DNA of 60,850 nt from Akkermansiaceae bacterium UBA6138 (GCA_002422425.1 DIVG01000010.1:13256-74105), one strand, 5' to 3'; shown: positions 35,248-43,501, counted from the stretch's first letter. The notes: generated by a model not told the origin, from the sequence alone. Made by a program: numbers and translations.

Positions 35248-35261
35248 TTAAGATTTCTTAA
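35248..35261 (-). promoter_or_regulatory. TTAAGAAATCTTAA element upstream of the amidase gene
   Basis: Read on the minus strand, TTAAGAAATCTTAA is a near-perfect inverted repeat (TTAAGA-AA-TCTTAA). It lies 46 bp upstream of the amidase start. The same sequence with one change (TTAAGAAATATTAA) lies 11 bp upstream of the L,D-transpeptidase start (51031-51044), also on the minus strand. Both are followed by a CAG within two bases. It may be a shared regulatory site or promoter part. Confidence 0.35.
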
Positions 35262-35269
35262 CTAAAAGG

Positions 35270-35905
35270 CTACACTTTGATGCCTTTCATCCCGAACCAT
35301 CGGACGGTGACGGTGAGGGCGCATCCGCCGATGATGACCCAGAGGGCGATTTCCGGAATGGGAGTAGTGAAACTATCCTGGGGCACTTCAAGGATCATGA
35401 GTATGGAAGTGAGGGAGAGGAGCATGAGTCGGTGAATTCGCGTCATCGGTCCCGACGAAGCTGATTTACGCCCGGCCCCGCGGGAGAAAGCGATTGAGCG
35501 GATGTAAGCGGAGAAAATTGCCGAAAGTGCCGCCCCGAGGCCGAGCCATGGACTGGAATGAATCGCGAAACCGAAACCGATGAGGGTTACCGCATCAGAG
35601 ACGCGTTCGGGCAGTTCGTTGAAAAAGACGTCCTCGAGCGACTGCTTCGAGGTGGTGGGTTGGAGGAGGCGGTCCAGCCGGATAGAGACGATCCGCAGCA
35701 GGCAAAAAGTCAGTCCCAGGCTCCAAAAAAAGACGGGGTTGACCGATTCGCCCGTTGCCATGAATGAAGCGCCTGCAACGATGCCGAGCAGCATCCCCGT
35801 TATCGCTACCGCCTCACTGCTGATCCCGAGACCCATAAGGAAGAGGGTGAGTCGGCGGGTGAGTTGGAGGCGGTTACGGGGTTTTGTCCTTGAAATTTCG
35901 GTCAT
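35270..35905 (-). CDS. CDP-alcohol phosphatidyltransferase-like membrane protein, degenerate motif
   Basis: A 211-residue polytopic protein with about five or six membrane helices. The start at 35905 gives MTEISRTK; an ATG at 35947 is also possible. The region LLRIVSIRLDRLLQ…NELPERVSDAVTLIGFG lines up with the subfamily pattern 'RLLCNMLDG…NEVPDRISD' of CDP-alcohol phosphatidyltransferases, which make phospholipids from CDP-diacylglycerol and an alcohol. Several catalytic positions differ: the DG pair is DR, AR is LQ, and the Gly before the last Asp residues is Glu. It may therefore be a non-catalytic relative or use a changed mechanism. It is divergent from the sigma-factor gene. Confidence 0.6.
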   Translation of the reverse strand: MTEISRTKPRNRLQLTRRLTLFLMGLGISSEAVAITGMLLGIVAGASFMATGESVNPVFFWSLGLTFCLLRIVSIRLDRLLQPTTSKQSLEDVFFNELPERVSDAVTLIGFGFAIHSSPWLGLGAALSAIFSAYIRSIAFSRGAGRKSASSGPMTRIHRLMLLSLTSILMILEVPQDSFTTPIPEIALWVIIGGCALTVTVRWFGMKGIKV

Positions 35906-36020
35906 CAGCGGGCTAGGCAAGAGGAAGGTGCGGCAAAGATGAAACATTCGCGTCTTGCCGGGGTTGAGTTTACCTGTTATTGCACGTTTTCACTCAGGAA
36001 TTTCCGGTTAAATCCCCTTT

Positions 36021-36644
36021 ATGACCTACTCCGACCCGAAGCCTCCATTCCGTGGTGACGAGTCAGACAGGTCGGAAACTGACGCACGGGATGTCGAGTT
36101 AATGGCAAAAGTGAGCGAGGGAGATACAGGAGCCTTCGAGGAACTGGTGGAACGTCACCAGCGATCGGTGATCGGAACGGTGGCGAAGATGCTGGGAAAC
36201 GCTTCGGAAGCGGAAGACATTGCCCAGCAGGTCTTCGTGCGCGTTTGGAAGTCGGCAGGGAGATATGAGGCTCAGGCGAAATTCACCACGTGGCTTTTTA
36301 CGATTACCCGTAATCTCGTTTTCAATGAAGTGCGGCGACGCCGTCGCAAACCGACCGTTTCGGTGGACGAACGCGAAGAGTTGACCCATCGGACCGTCGA
36401 GGATTCAAAGGCAGTGCCGCCCGACGATGGCATTCTCCAGGTCGAGCTGGAGGATGCCATCGATCGAGCCATTAAGAGTCTCCCCGAAAAGCAGCGGCTG
36501 GCCGTCGTCCTGCGCCGCTACGAAGAGATGCCCTATGACGAGATTGCCGTCGCACTTTCAATGTCCGTTCCGGCTGTCAAAAGTCTCCTCTTCCGGGCTC
36601 GGAGCCAGTTGAGGGAGTCTTTGCAACGGTATCTTGACGCCTGA
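36021..36644 (+). CDS. ECF-type RNA polymerase sigma factor
   Basis: A 207-residue sigma-70 family factor of RpoE-like build. Region 2 spans about 30-105 (FEELVERHQRSVIGTVAKML, EDIAQQVFVRVWKSAGRYE, FTTWLFTITRNLVFNEVRRRRR). Region 4 spans about 140-200 (LPEKQRLAVVLRRYEEMPYDEIAVALSMSVPAVKSLLFRARSQLRE as a helix-turn-helix). There is no region 3, as in ECF factors. It directs RNA polymerase to a special promoter set. Such factors are usually followed by an anti-sigma gene; here the next gene converges only 8 bp away, so any anti-sigma factor is elsewhere. Confidence 0.9.
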   Translation: MTYSDPKPPFRGDESDRSETDARDVELMAKVSEGDTGAFEELVERHQRSVIGTVAKMLGNASEAEDIAQQVFVRVWKSAGRYEAQAKFTTWLFTITRNLVFNEVRRRRRKPTVSVDEREELTHRTVEDSKAVPPDDGILQVELEDAIDRAIKSLPEKQRLAVVLRRYEEMPYDEIAVALSMSVPAVKSLLFRARSQLRESLQRYLDA

Positions 36645-36651
36645 GCGGGCC

Positions 36652-37893
36652 TCACTCACCGATCCGGATGAGATGATCTTCGCTGCGCATGATAAAACCG
36701 TCCGGAACGACCGCAAAGGAGGATAACCCGGGCTCGCCGAGGCTGTTTTCAGCTACTTTGCTGAAGGATCGTCCGGGTTTGATTACGGTGGTGATCCCGC
36801 TTCCGTTATGGAAAAAAAGATGCCCCCCCGCGTAAACCGGCGAAGCGGAGTAACCTCCTTGCCCCTCTAGGCGCTCACGGTAAAGCTCCTCTCCCGTCGC
36901 GGCGACAAAACAGCTGAGAATCCCCTTGTCGTCATTCAGGTAGATCAGGTCATCTACGATGATGGGCGAACTCTCTTTCGGGACTGCCTTGTCGTCGCTC
37001 CAGACGAGATGTGTGTCGGTGACGTCACCTCTTCCGTCAGCCTTGATCGCGAAGAGAATCGCCCGGTTGAAACCCGAGCATACGTAGATCATGCCATCGT
37101 GATAAAGGGGCTGCGGGACCACTGAATACCCTTCAGCATAGCGGAATCTCCAGATTTCCCTGCCATCATTCGGATCATAGGCGACGACTGCGCCGGAACC
37201 GGGGATAACGGCCTGGGCCAGGCCATCGACTTCGATGATGAGCGGGGTGGAGAAGGAAAAGGTCCGTGATACCTCGACAGCCCGGGGTGTCTTCCAGAGA
37301 ACCTTGCCGCTGGCGGTATCCAAAGCCGCGACGAACGGATCTTTTTCCCCGTCGCAGGAAAAGATCAGTCTGCCTTGATGAACTACCGGCGAACCGCCGT
37401 TTCCGTGGACAGGTGAGTAAGTGAGGCTCGCCTGGGTCCAGAGAATCGTGCCATCGGTTGCATCAAGTGCGGCCGTGCCGTCGTGACCGAAATGGACATA
37501 GAGACGCCCGTCGGAAAGCACCGGGGTGGGGGAGGCGTGACTATTCTTCTGGTGGATGCCCCCCGCTGGTTTTTCAAAAACGGTCTGCTTCCAGACTTCT
37601 TTGCCATCAGAGAGCTGATAAGCGCGTGCCTCGAGGGACATCATCTCCCCGGTGATGACCCCTGTCGTTACAAAAACCCGGTCTCCTTCCACCACGGGTG
37701 AGGACCAGGCCTTGCCCGCGACTGGCACCTTCCAGCGAATCCCGCTTGTCGCCGACCAGAACAGGGGCACCTTGGTCGCGGGAGCATGCCCGTCTGCCGT
37801 AGGCCCCCGGAAACCGGGCCATGATGCCGCCTCAATCCGGGCCGGGAGAAAACTGAAACAGGCGAGAAACAGGACGAAAAGGCGGTATTTCAT
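36652..37893 (-). CDS. PQQ-like beta-propeller repeat protein, secreted
   Basis: A 413-residue protein from the ATG at 37893 (MKYRLFVLFLACF), which gives a clean signal peptide of about 22 residues; the longer frame adds an atypical N-terminus. The mature part is an outer-membrane-assembly-like/PQQ propeller with blades such as GTAALDATDGTILWTQ, FVAALDTASGKVLWKT and VVAYDPNDGREIWRF. It opens with WPGFRGPTADGHAP, a hallmark of secreted PQQ-like proteins common in Planctomycetes and Verrucomicrobia. No quinoprotein active-site pattern is evident, so it is probably a binding or scaffold protein. It lies 50 bp downstream of the VTT-family gene, same strand. Confidence 0.85.
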   Translation of the reverse strand: MKYRLFVLFLACFSFLPARIEAASWPGFRGPTADGHAPATKVPLFWSATSGIRWKVPVAGKAWSSPVVEGDRVFVTTGVITGEMMSLEARAYQLSDGKEVWKQTVFEKPAGGIHQKNSHASPTPVLSDGRLYVHFGHDGTAALDATDGTILWTQASLTYSPVHGNGGSPVVHQGRLIFSCDGEKDPFVAALDTASGKVLWKTPRAVEVSRTFSFSTPLIIEVDGLAQAVIPGSGAVVAYDPNDGREIWRFRYAEGYSVVPQPLYHDGMIYVCSGFNRAILFAIKADGRGDVTDTHLVWSDDKAVPKESSPIIVDDLIYLNDDKGILSCFVAATGEELYRERLEGQGGYSASPVYAGGHLFFHNGSGITTVIKPGRSFSKVAENSLGEPGLSSFAVVPDGFIMRSEDHLIRIGE

Positions 37894-37943
37894 AAAGCAA
37901 AATAGTAATGCGGGGTCACCCTGTCTGCAAGAAAGTCGGGTCG

Positions 37944-38594
37944 CTAACCGTGTTTGCCTCGTTTCCGCCACCACCAAATGAGAGCGGTGACAACAATAAG
38001 GACGATGGCAGTGAGGAACAGCGCGGAGGTATCCCGGTCAAAGGCGGAGTCACCGAGGATAATAAAGGCGGTCGCATAAAATCCGGAGATGACTGAAGAG
38101 ACCGGAAAGTAGATTCTCAGGGGCACTCCTGCGAGAGCGATAAGGTAATGCTTGAGAAAGGCAGGGACTGCCGGGGCAAGTTTCACCAACAGGGTAAAAC
38201 GCCATGGCCCGAGTTTTTTGAGCGAGGGAATCTCCCGGTTCGTTCTCCCGACCCATCTCATGAAGACGGACTGCATAGGCCCTCTTGCGATCCAGTAGCA
38301 GAGCAAGAGATTGAGGGCAAGAGCGATGAGGGAGCCGACGAGTCCGGTGACTATTCCGAAGGTTGCGCCGGCGAGGAGATAGAACGGAGTGGTTGGAATT
38401 CCGAAAGCGGGAAGAATGGCGAGTGCGGCAAAAAAGGGAATCAATCCGGCGTTCTTTTTCCATTCGTGAAAGGTGCTACTGTCCCAGTAGCGCCAGATTA
38501 AAAACAGCACGCCCAGGACGACGGCGAAGCGGAGGCCGCTCAGACACACCTTTCCGGCTCTTAACAGGAAATTTGTCTGAGATGCTTTTGCCAT
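37944..38594 (-). CDS. TVP38/TMEM64 (VTT/DedA-like) membrane protein
   Basis: A 216-residue inner-membrane protein from the ATG at 38594 (MAKASQTN); upstream ATGs at 38609 and 38630 are alternatives. It has five or six helices and the VTT-domain pattern PAFGIPTTPFYLLAGATFGIVTGLVGSLIALALNLLLCYWIAR followed by RFTLLVKLAPAVPAFLKHYLIAL. VTT/DedA relatives act in lipid scrambling or flipping and membrane homeostasis. It is divergent from the protease/SirB1 gene and upstream of the PQQ-like gene. Confidence 0.85.
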   Translation of the reverse strand: MAKASQTNFLLRAGKVCLSGLRFAVVLGVLFLIWRYWDSSTFHEWKKNAGLIPFFAALAILPAFGIPTTPFYLLAGATFGIVTGLVGSLIALALNLLLCYWIARGPMQSVFMRWVGRTNREIPSLKKLGPWRFTLLVKLAPAVPAFLKHYLIALAGVPLRIYFPVSSVISGFYATAFIILGDSAFDRDTSALFLTAIVLIVVTALIWWWRKRGKHG

Positions 38595-38749
38595 GGAATC
38601 GTGCCTCATCGCAACCAAGGCGACACTCACGAAAAAGGCAACCGGTGATGTCGGCCTTCCGGCAGGGGCCTATTCCGGTAAAAAATCCATCGCGCATCGC
38701 GCTGCGTAGTGATTACAGTGACGCGGCACGTCCTCTCCGCACTTTCCCT

Positions 38750-41092
38750 ATGAGCCGATTCCGCCTTTTCCAAACGGTCTTTCTTAGTGGTCTCCTTTTC
38801 AGCTCGGAGGCGCGGTCACAGAGCCCGGGAGAAAACTTTGACCCCTTCTCGAAGGAAGCGGTCGAGGCGCTTGAGCGTTCAGGTGAAAAGAAAACCGACC
38901 CTTCACGCGACTTCCTCGAGCCGGGACAGGTTCGAAGGCTCACCGAGCTGGTGAAACCCTCCCTTGTCACGGTCCGTCAGATGGGACGAGACGGAGAGCG
39001 CAGCGGGACCGGTTCGGGTTTTATTATCAAGGGCGGTCTGGTCGTGACAAATCTTCATGTCATCGGTGAGGGGCGCTCCATCGAGGTCGAACTCCATGAC
39101 GGCAGGATCTGCGCCGTGACCGAGATATTTGCCTCCGACCGGCATTATGATCTCGCCGTGCTGCGGGTTGATTCGGCGGGGAAAGCGCTCAAGTCGCTCG
39201 AAATGGGTGACTCGTCCCGGATCGAGCAGGGCGACCTTATCGTTGGGTTCGGGGCACCGCAGGGACTCGCGCTGAGCGTGGTCCCGGGCGCGATTTCCGC
39301 GATTCGCCGGCTCGATCCGGGATTTGCCGGCGAAGGGGAGACGCCCGAGTTTCCCATGCTTCAGCTCGCCATGCCGATCGAGCAGGGGAACAGCGGCGGG
39401 CCGGTCATTAACCTCGAAGGCGAGGTTCTTGGAATCGTCACGCTGCGGCACCGTGTCACCGAAAATCTCGGTTTTGCAGTTCCTTCGAATGATTTGCAGG
39501 CGCTTCTCGACAAGCCGAATCCCGTCCCGATGAGCCGGTGGCGCACGATCGGGACTCTTGATCCCCGGCAGTGGACACCGGTGATGGGGGCGGATTGGAG
39601 CCAGCGAGGCGGCATTATTCGCTCCCGTCGAGTCGGTGAAGGCTTCGGGGGGCGGGCGCTCTGCCTCTCCTCCCTGAAAGTGCCCGAGGTTCCCTACGAG
39701 GTGGCCGTCTCGGTGAAGCTCGACGATGAAGGCGGGGCCGCAGGTCTTGCCTTCGCTGCTGACGGGGAAGACGTTCACTACGGTTTTTACCCCAGTGACG
39801 GGAAATTGAGGCTGACGCGATTCGAGGGCCCCGATGTCTACAGTTGGAGCATTCTCGAGCAAATCGAAGTCCCGGCTTACGTGAAAGGCGAGTGGAACCG
39901 GCTGCGTGTTCGGATCGAGGCGGACAAGATCATCGCCTGGGTGAACGAGGAAAAGGTGCTCGAGATCAATGACGCCGAGTTGCGGGGCGGATCGGTCGGG
40001 CTTTGTAAATTCCGTGAGACCGTCGCTGACTTTCGAGGGTTCCGGGTCGGGAGCGATCTGTCCGAAAAGGAAATGCCCCGCGAGGAGCGGGACTCGATTA
40101 CGTCGCTGCTCGATCGTTTTGTGAAAGAGGGCGGCACCGATGAAGTCCTCAATGAACTGGGACGGGACGGTCTCGGGAGTCAGCGGATCATTCGCGACCG
40201 CGTTGCCGAACTCGAGGATCTCGTGGCGAATCTGAAAGCGCTCGAGACCGAGGTCTATCGCACCACTGTCTCGCGCGAAATGCTCATGACTCTCGATCGA
40301 CCCGAGAGCGAGGTTGACCTTTTTGAGGTGGGGCTCCAGATCGCGCGGCTCGACGATCCCGAACTCGACCTTGAGCATTATCGCGCGGTTTTCGCCCAGT
40401 TCGTCGGCGACGCGAGGGAGTATGTGGAAAAGGCGGCCCTTGAAGGAGGGTCGAGGGAAAAGGCCGAGGCACTACGGGATTTTATGTTCCGGGAAAACGG
40501 CTTCCATGGCAGTCGCGGCGAGTATTATCATCACGCCAATAGCTACGTGAACCGCGTTCTCGACGACCGCGAGGGCCTCCCGATTACTCTCAGCGTCGTT
40601 TTCATCGAACTCGCCCGTCGTCTCGGGATTCCTGATGTCTACGGCGCGGCCTTGCCTGGAAAGTTCATGGTGGGGGTTAACATCCCGGCAGGTGACGGAA
40701 AAGAAGCACTTTTCTTTGACGTCTTCGATGAAGGCAAGTCCCATAACCGCGAGAGCGCCGCCCGAGTCACCCTCAAACTGACCGGCACAGCACCGGACGA
40801 GTCGGCTTTCGCGCCCGCCGGTGCCCGTGATATCGCGGTGCGAATGTTAAGGAATCTCGTCGACATTGAGATCAACCGAAAGCAAACGCCTCAGCAGGCG
40901 GAAAACTATCTTGAGCTTCTCCTCGCGATTGAGCCCGATTCCGCCGTCGAGCGTTTCCAGCGCGCCATCCTGCGGGTGCAGGCCGCTGAGCTTGAGGGGG
41001 CCCGTGAAGATCTCGACTGGCTTCTTGAGAATCGCCCGCCCGGTTTGGACTATTCGAGGCTGGAGCAGTTCCGCGAGTCGCTCCCCGATTGA
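38750..41092 (+). CDS. Secreted trypsin-like protease / LamG-like / SirB1 transglutaminase-like protein
   Basis: A 780-residue protein from the ATG at 38750, with a signal peptide (about 1-23). Domain 1 (about 65-255) is an HtrA-type serine protease with H103 (VVTNLHVIGEG), D134 (HYDLAVLR) and S215 (GNSGGPV); no PDZ domain follows. Domain 2 (about 265-435) is a beta-sandwich like LamG/3-keto-disaccharide-hydrolase modules (GRALCLSSL, GGAAGLAFAADGEDVHYGFY, WNRLRVRIEADKIIAWVNEE). Domain 3 (about 470-780) is SirB1/transglutaminase-like, with FMFRENGFHGSRGEYYHHANSY, LPITLSVVFIELARRLGI and GKFMVGV, then a TPR-like tail. The combination suggests an envelope protease that binds a polymer and acts on proteins. 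The longer upstream frame is not coding-like. Confidence 0.85.
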   Translation: MSRFRLFQTVFLSGLLFSSEARSQSPGENFDPFSKEAVEALERSGEKKTDPSRDFLEPGQVRRLTELVKPSLVTVRQMGRDGERSGTGSGFIIKGGLVVTNLHVIGEGRSIEVELHDGRICAVTEIFASDRHYDLAVLRVDSAGKALKSLEMGDSSRIEQGDLIVGFGAPQGLALSVVPGAISAIRRLDPGFAGEGETPEFPMLQLAMPIEQGNSGGPVINLEGEVLGIVTLRHRVTENLGFAVPSNDLQALLDKPNPVPMSRWRTIGTLDPRQWTPVMGADWSQRGGIIRSRRVGEGFGGRALCLSSLKVPEVPYEVAVSVKLDDEGGAAGLAFAADGEDVHYGFYPSDGKLRLTRFEGPDVYSWSILEQIEVPAYVKGEWNRLRVRIEADKIIAWVNEEKVLEINDAELRGGSVGLCKFRETVADFRGFRVGSDLSEKEMPREERDSITSLLDRFVKEGGTDEVLNELGRDGLGSQRIIRDRVAELEDLVANLKALETEVYRTTVSREMLMTLDRPESEVDLFEVGLQIARLDDPELDLEHYRAVFAQFVGDAREYVEKAALEGGSREKAEALRDFMFRENGFHGSRGEYYHHANSYVNRVLDDREGLPITLSVVFIELARRLGIPDVYGAALPGKFMVGVNIPAGDGKEALFFDVFDEGKSHNRESAARVTLKLTGTAPDESAFAPAGARDIAVRMLRNLVDIEINRKQTPQQAENYLELLLAIEPDSAVERFQRAILRVQAAELEGAREDLDWLLENRPPGLDYSRLEQFRESLPD

Positions 41093-41214
41093 GGAGCGGA
41101 GAGGAATCGTCTCCGGAGAAACCGTATCGGAAGATGCCAATCATCCCGTTCCGCGTTCCGTCACAATTAGCAAGTTCGCGCGGGAGTTCCCCATTCCAAA
41201 TCAGATCATTCCAC

Positions 41215-41243
41215 AAAAAAACCGCGTCTGTCTCCAGACGCGG
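41215..41243 (-). terminator. Rho-independent terminator of rpoA-rplQ
   Basis: Read on the minus strand, a perfect 9-bp stem CCGCGTCTG/CAGACGCGG (41222-41230 and 41235-41243) with a 4-base loop is followed by seven T (41215-41221). It lies 45 bp past the rplQ stop. This is a strong intrinsic terminator. Confidence 0.9.
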
Positions 41244-41287
41244 CCTTTCAAATCTTTGCCGGGAATCCACTCCCGAAGTGCAAAACC

Positions 41288-41686
41288 TCAGGCTTCGGCG
41301 GTCTCGGCGGCGGCGACGTTGGCATCGACCCACTCGATCAGAGCCATCGGTGCAGAGTCCGAACGGCGCTGGCCGAGTTTGATGATGCGGCAGTAACCAC
41401 CGGGGCGCTCGGCACTGGCGGGAGCAATCTCTTCGAAGAGCACTTTCGTGCTGCGCTGAGCGAGCTGGTTGCTGCCGAGAAGGGTGATGGCACGACGGCG
41501 GCTGTGAAGAGTGTTCTTCTTGCCGAGGGTCACGAGCGATTCAGCGAAGGGGCGCAGGGCCTTGGCTTTCGCGAGGGTCGTCGTGATCTGGCGATGCTCG
41601 ATCAGGCTGGAAGCGAGGTTGCGCATAAGCGACTCGCGATGCGCCTTGTCGCGCTGCAGTTTGACGGTTTTACTTCTATGTCTCAT
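41288..41686 (-). CDS. rplQ: 50S ribosomal protein L17
   Basis: A 132-residue large-subunit ribosomal protein that lines the polypeptide exit tunnel region. It has the family opening MRHRSKTVKLQRDKAHRESLMRNL and the ITTTLAKAKALRPFAESLVTLGKK segment, then GGYCRIIKLGQRRSDSAPMALIEWV. The Ala/Glu-rich tail after residue 120 is short. It is 65 bp downstream of rpoA, the usual order rpoA-rplQ, and ends at a strong terminator. Confidence 0.96.
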   Translation of the reverse strand: MRHRSKTVKLQRDKAHRESLMRNLASSLIEHRQITTTLAKAKALRPFAESLVTLGKKNTLHSRRRAITLLGSNQLAQRSTKVLFEEIAPASAERPGGYCRIIKLGQRRSDSAPMALIEWVDANVAAAETAEA

Positions 41687-41751
41687 CGGAAATAACAGGG
41701 TGGAGAGGGGATCCGAAAACGCGCTTTCAGGCGATCCGGAGAGGTCGTTGA

Positions 41752-42831
41752 TCAGTCGTGAATGTTCTGGGCGATGAGGGCGGCGAGGCCGGGTCCTTCC
41801 ATCGAGCGATCGCCACCACCGAGAAGGGAGGAGGTGAAGGACTGCTCGAGCAGGCTCGGATCGATCGACATCCCGAGGGAGAGACCGAGCTCGTGGAGCT
41901 TGTCTTTGATCTCGTTGAGGGACTTTTTGCCGAAGTTGCGGTACTTGAGCATCTCCGCTTCGCTCTTCATCGCGAGCTGGCCCACCGTGGTGATGTTCGC
42001 GTTGTTGAGACAGTTGGCGGCACGGACCGAGAGCTCGATCTCGTTGACGCTCATGTTGAGGAGTTTCTTGAGCTCGGCGTTTTCTTCGCTCTGGGTCTCG
42101 GGGCGGTCTTCGATGAGGATCGCGTTGTCGTCGTAGTTCACGAAAACATCAAGGTGGTGGCGAAGGATCGCGGATGCCTGGAGAAGCGCATCGTGCGGCT
42201 CGACGCGACCGTCGGTCCAGATCTCAATGATGAGCTTGTCGTAATCGGTTCGCTGACCGACACGGGTGTTCTCGACCGCATACTTGACGCGGCGGACGGG
42301 GGAGAAGATCGAGTCAATCGGGATCACGCCGATGGGCATGTCCTGATGCTTATTGTCCTCGGAGGTGTTGAAACCGCGGCCGACGCGGACTTCCATCTCA
42401 AGATTGAATTTGGTGGCACGGTCGAGGGTGCAGATGTGGAGATCTTTGTTCACGATCTCGTACTGGGAGATCTCCTGAATATCACCGGCGGTGACATCGC
42501 CCGCTTTGTCGACGGTGAGGGAGAGGGTCGCGGGGTCGCGATCGTCAAAGTGTTTAAAGCGGATCTGCTTGAGGTTGAGAATGATCTCGGTCACATCTTC
42601 GACGACACCCGGGAGGGAGGCGAACTCGTGCTGCGCGCCGGCAATACGGACGGAAGTGATCGAAGCGCCCTCTAGTGAGGAAAGGAGAACGCGGCGGAGG
42701 CTGTTGCCGATCGTGTGCCCGAACCCTGCCTCGAAAGGCTCTGCCGTGAATTTGGCGTAGGTTTCGGTAGCGGTGGCTTCGTCTTTGATAAGACGATCAG
42801 GGATTTCAAACGGAGCTAGTGCTTTAGACAT
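41752..42831 (-). CDS. rpoA: RNA polymerase alpha subunit
   Basis: A 359-residue alpha subunit from the ATG at 42831; the longer frame to 42915 adds an unrelated stretch. The N-terminal dimerisation domain has AEPFEAGFGHTIGNSLRRVLLSSLEG (about 32-57), GVVEDVTEIILNLKQIRF and the DNKHQDMPIGVIPIDSIFSPV loop. The C-terminal DNA-binding domain (about 260-325) has LSVRAANCLNNANITTVGQL and LKYRNFGKKSLNEIKDKLHELGLSLGM. It assembles the polymerase and binds UP elements and activators. In most bacteria rpoA follows ribosomal protein genes; here no rpsM/rpsK/rpsD precedes it, so rpoA-rplQ has its own promoter. Confidence 0.96.
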   Translation of the reverse strand: MSKALAPFEIPDRLIKDEATATETYAKFTAEPFEAGFGHTIGNSLRRVLLSSLEGASITSVRIAGAQHEFASLPGVVEDVTEIILNLKQIRFKHFDDRDPATLSLTVDKAGDVTAGDIQEISQYEIVNKDLHICTLDRATKFNLEMEVRVGRGFNTSEDNKHQDMPIGVIPIDSIFSPVRRVKYAVENTRVGQRTDYDKLIIEIWTDGRVEPHDALLQASAILRHHLDVFVNYDDNAILIEDRPETQSEENAELKKLLNMSVNEIELSVRAANCLNNANITTVGQLAMKSEAEMLKYRNFGKKSLNEIKDKLHELGLSLGMSIDPSLLEQSFTSSLLGGGDRSMEGPGLAALIAQNIHD

Positions 42832-43023
42832 ATGAGGTGTAGGTAGCCGGGTTTCCCAGAGGTAGAGCGATGACTTTTCACCAAACAGTGGCGAAATACC
42901 AAGGACCGACGGCAATTAACGTGACGCCCAGGGCGCGGAATATGGTCGAGATCCGCCCAAAGTAAACCGCTTTTTTGCCTCCCGCCCCCGTTCTGTCGCG
43001 GATTGGGCTGAGCTTGAAGCCAA

Positions 43024-43060
43024 CACAAAAGCCTCCGCAGCGAACCGCGGGGGCTTTGTG
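43024..43060 (-). terminator. Terminator of the small secreted protein gene
   Basis: A 14-bp stem with one bulged A and one G-T pair (CACAAA/TTTGTG outer, GCC/GGC, CCGC/GCGG inner) and a loop of about 8 bases. On the minus strand it ends in TTTTGTG. It lies about 53 bp past the stop of the gene at 43113-43406 and insulates rpoA from it. The T-run is short, so strength is moderate. Confidence 0.7.
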
Positions 43061-43112
43061 GTTCCAATGCACGTGCGGGAGATCTCCGCGCGGGCATTCG
43101 ACATGGAGCGGG

Positions 43113-43406
43113 TTACTTCTCGGCCTGTCTGTTGGAAAAGTCTGATTTTGCCGACGCCCGGTTCGGCGAGGCGGCTGGGGAAGCTGTCGTGGTCGAGCCC
43201 GACGGAGTCGTTTTGCCCGGAGCGGTAGCCTCGCTCTTTTCGGCTCCGGCCCGCCAAAAGACCGGGCCGCTGCCGGGTTCCCAGGCGTTGGCATCCCAGG
43301 GACTGGTGATCGGGTCGGCCTTTACTGATTCTGCTTTGTCACTGGCGGAAAGCTCAGCGGCAAAAGCGGCTGAGATAAGGGCGAGGATCGCGAGTCGGGA
43401 TATCAT
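43113..43406 (-). CDS. Small secreted Ser/Ala-rich protein, unknown
   Basis: A 97-residue product with a signal peptide (MISRLAILALISAAFAAELSA) and a mature part of about 75 residues: a WDANAWEPGSGPVFWR segment with three tryptophans, then a low-complexity Ala/Pro/Ser/Thr tail. I do not recognise it. It has its own strong-looking promoter and its own terminator, so it is a single-gene transcript that is probably well expressed. It may be a periplasmic or cell-surface protein. No function assigned. Confidence 0.7.
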   Translation of the reverse strand: MISRLAILALISAAFAAELSASDKAESVKADPITSPWDANAWEPGSGPVFWRAGAEKSEATAPGKTTPSGSTTTASPAASPNRASAKSDFSNRQAEK

Positions 43407-43441
43407 TCGTAATTGCCGTAGGGTAAATGGTCGGCAAAACT

Positions 43442-43469
43442 AATTTATTGTAATTATGGTATTTGTCAA
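43442..43469 (-). promoter_or_regulatory. Sigma-70-like promoter of the small secreted protein gene
   Basis: On the minus strand, TTGACA (43464-43469) and TAAATT (43442-43447) are separated by 16 bp, with an AT-rich spacer. The -10 box is 35 bp before the ATG at 43406. This is the best consensus promoter in the window. Confidence 0.65.
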
Positions 43470-43501
43470 TTTTATAAATGAAATGGGCAAACCGTGACCG
43501 T

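Noticed and set aside
38363..38749. N-terminal extension of the protease/SirB1 gene
   Set aside because: The added 129 residues are Arg/Ser-rich, antisense to the VTT gene, and would hide a clean signal peptide at the ATG at 38750.
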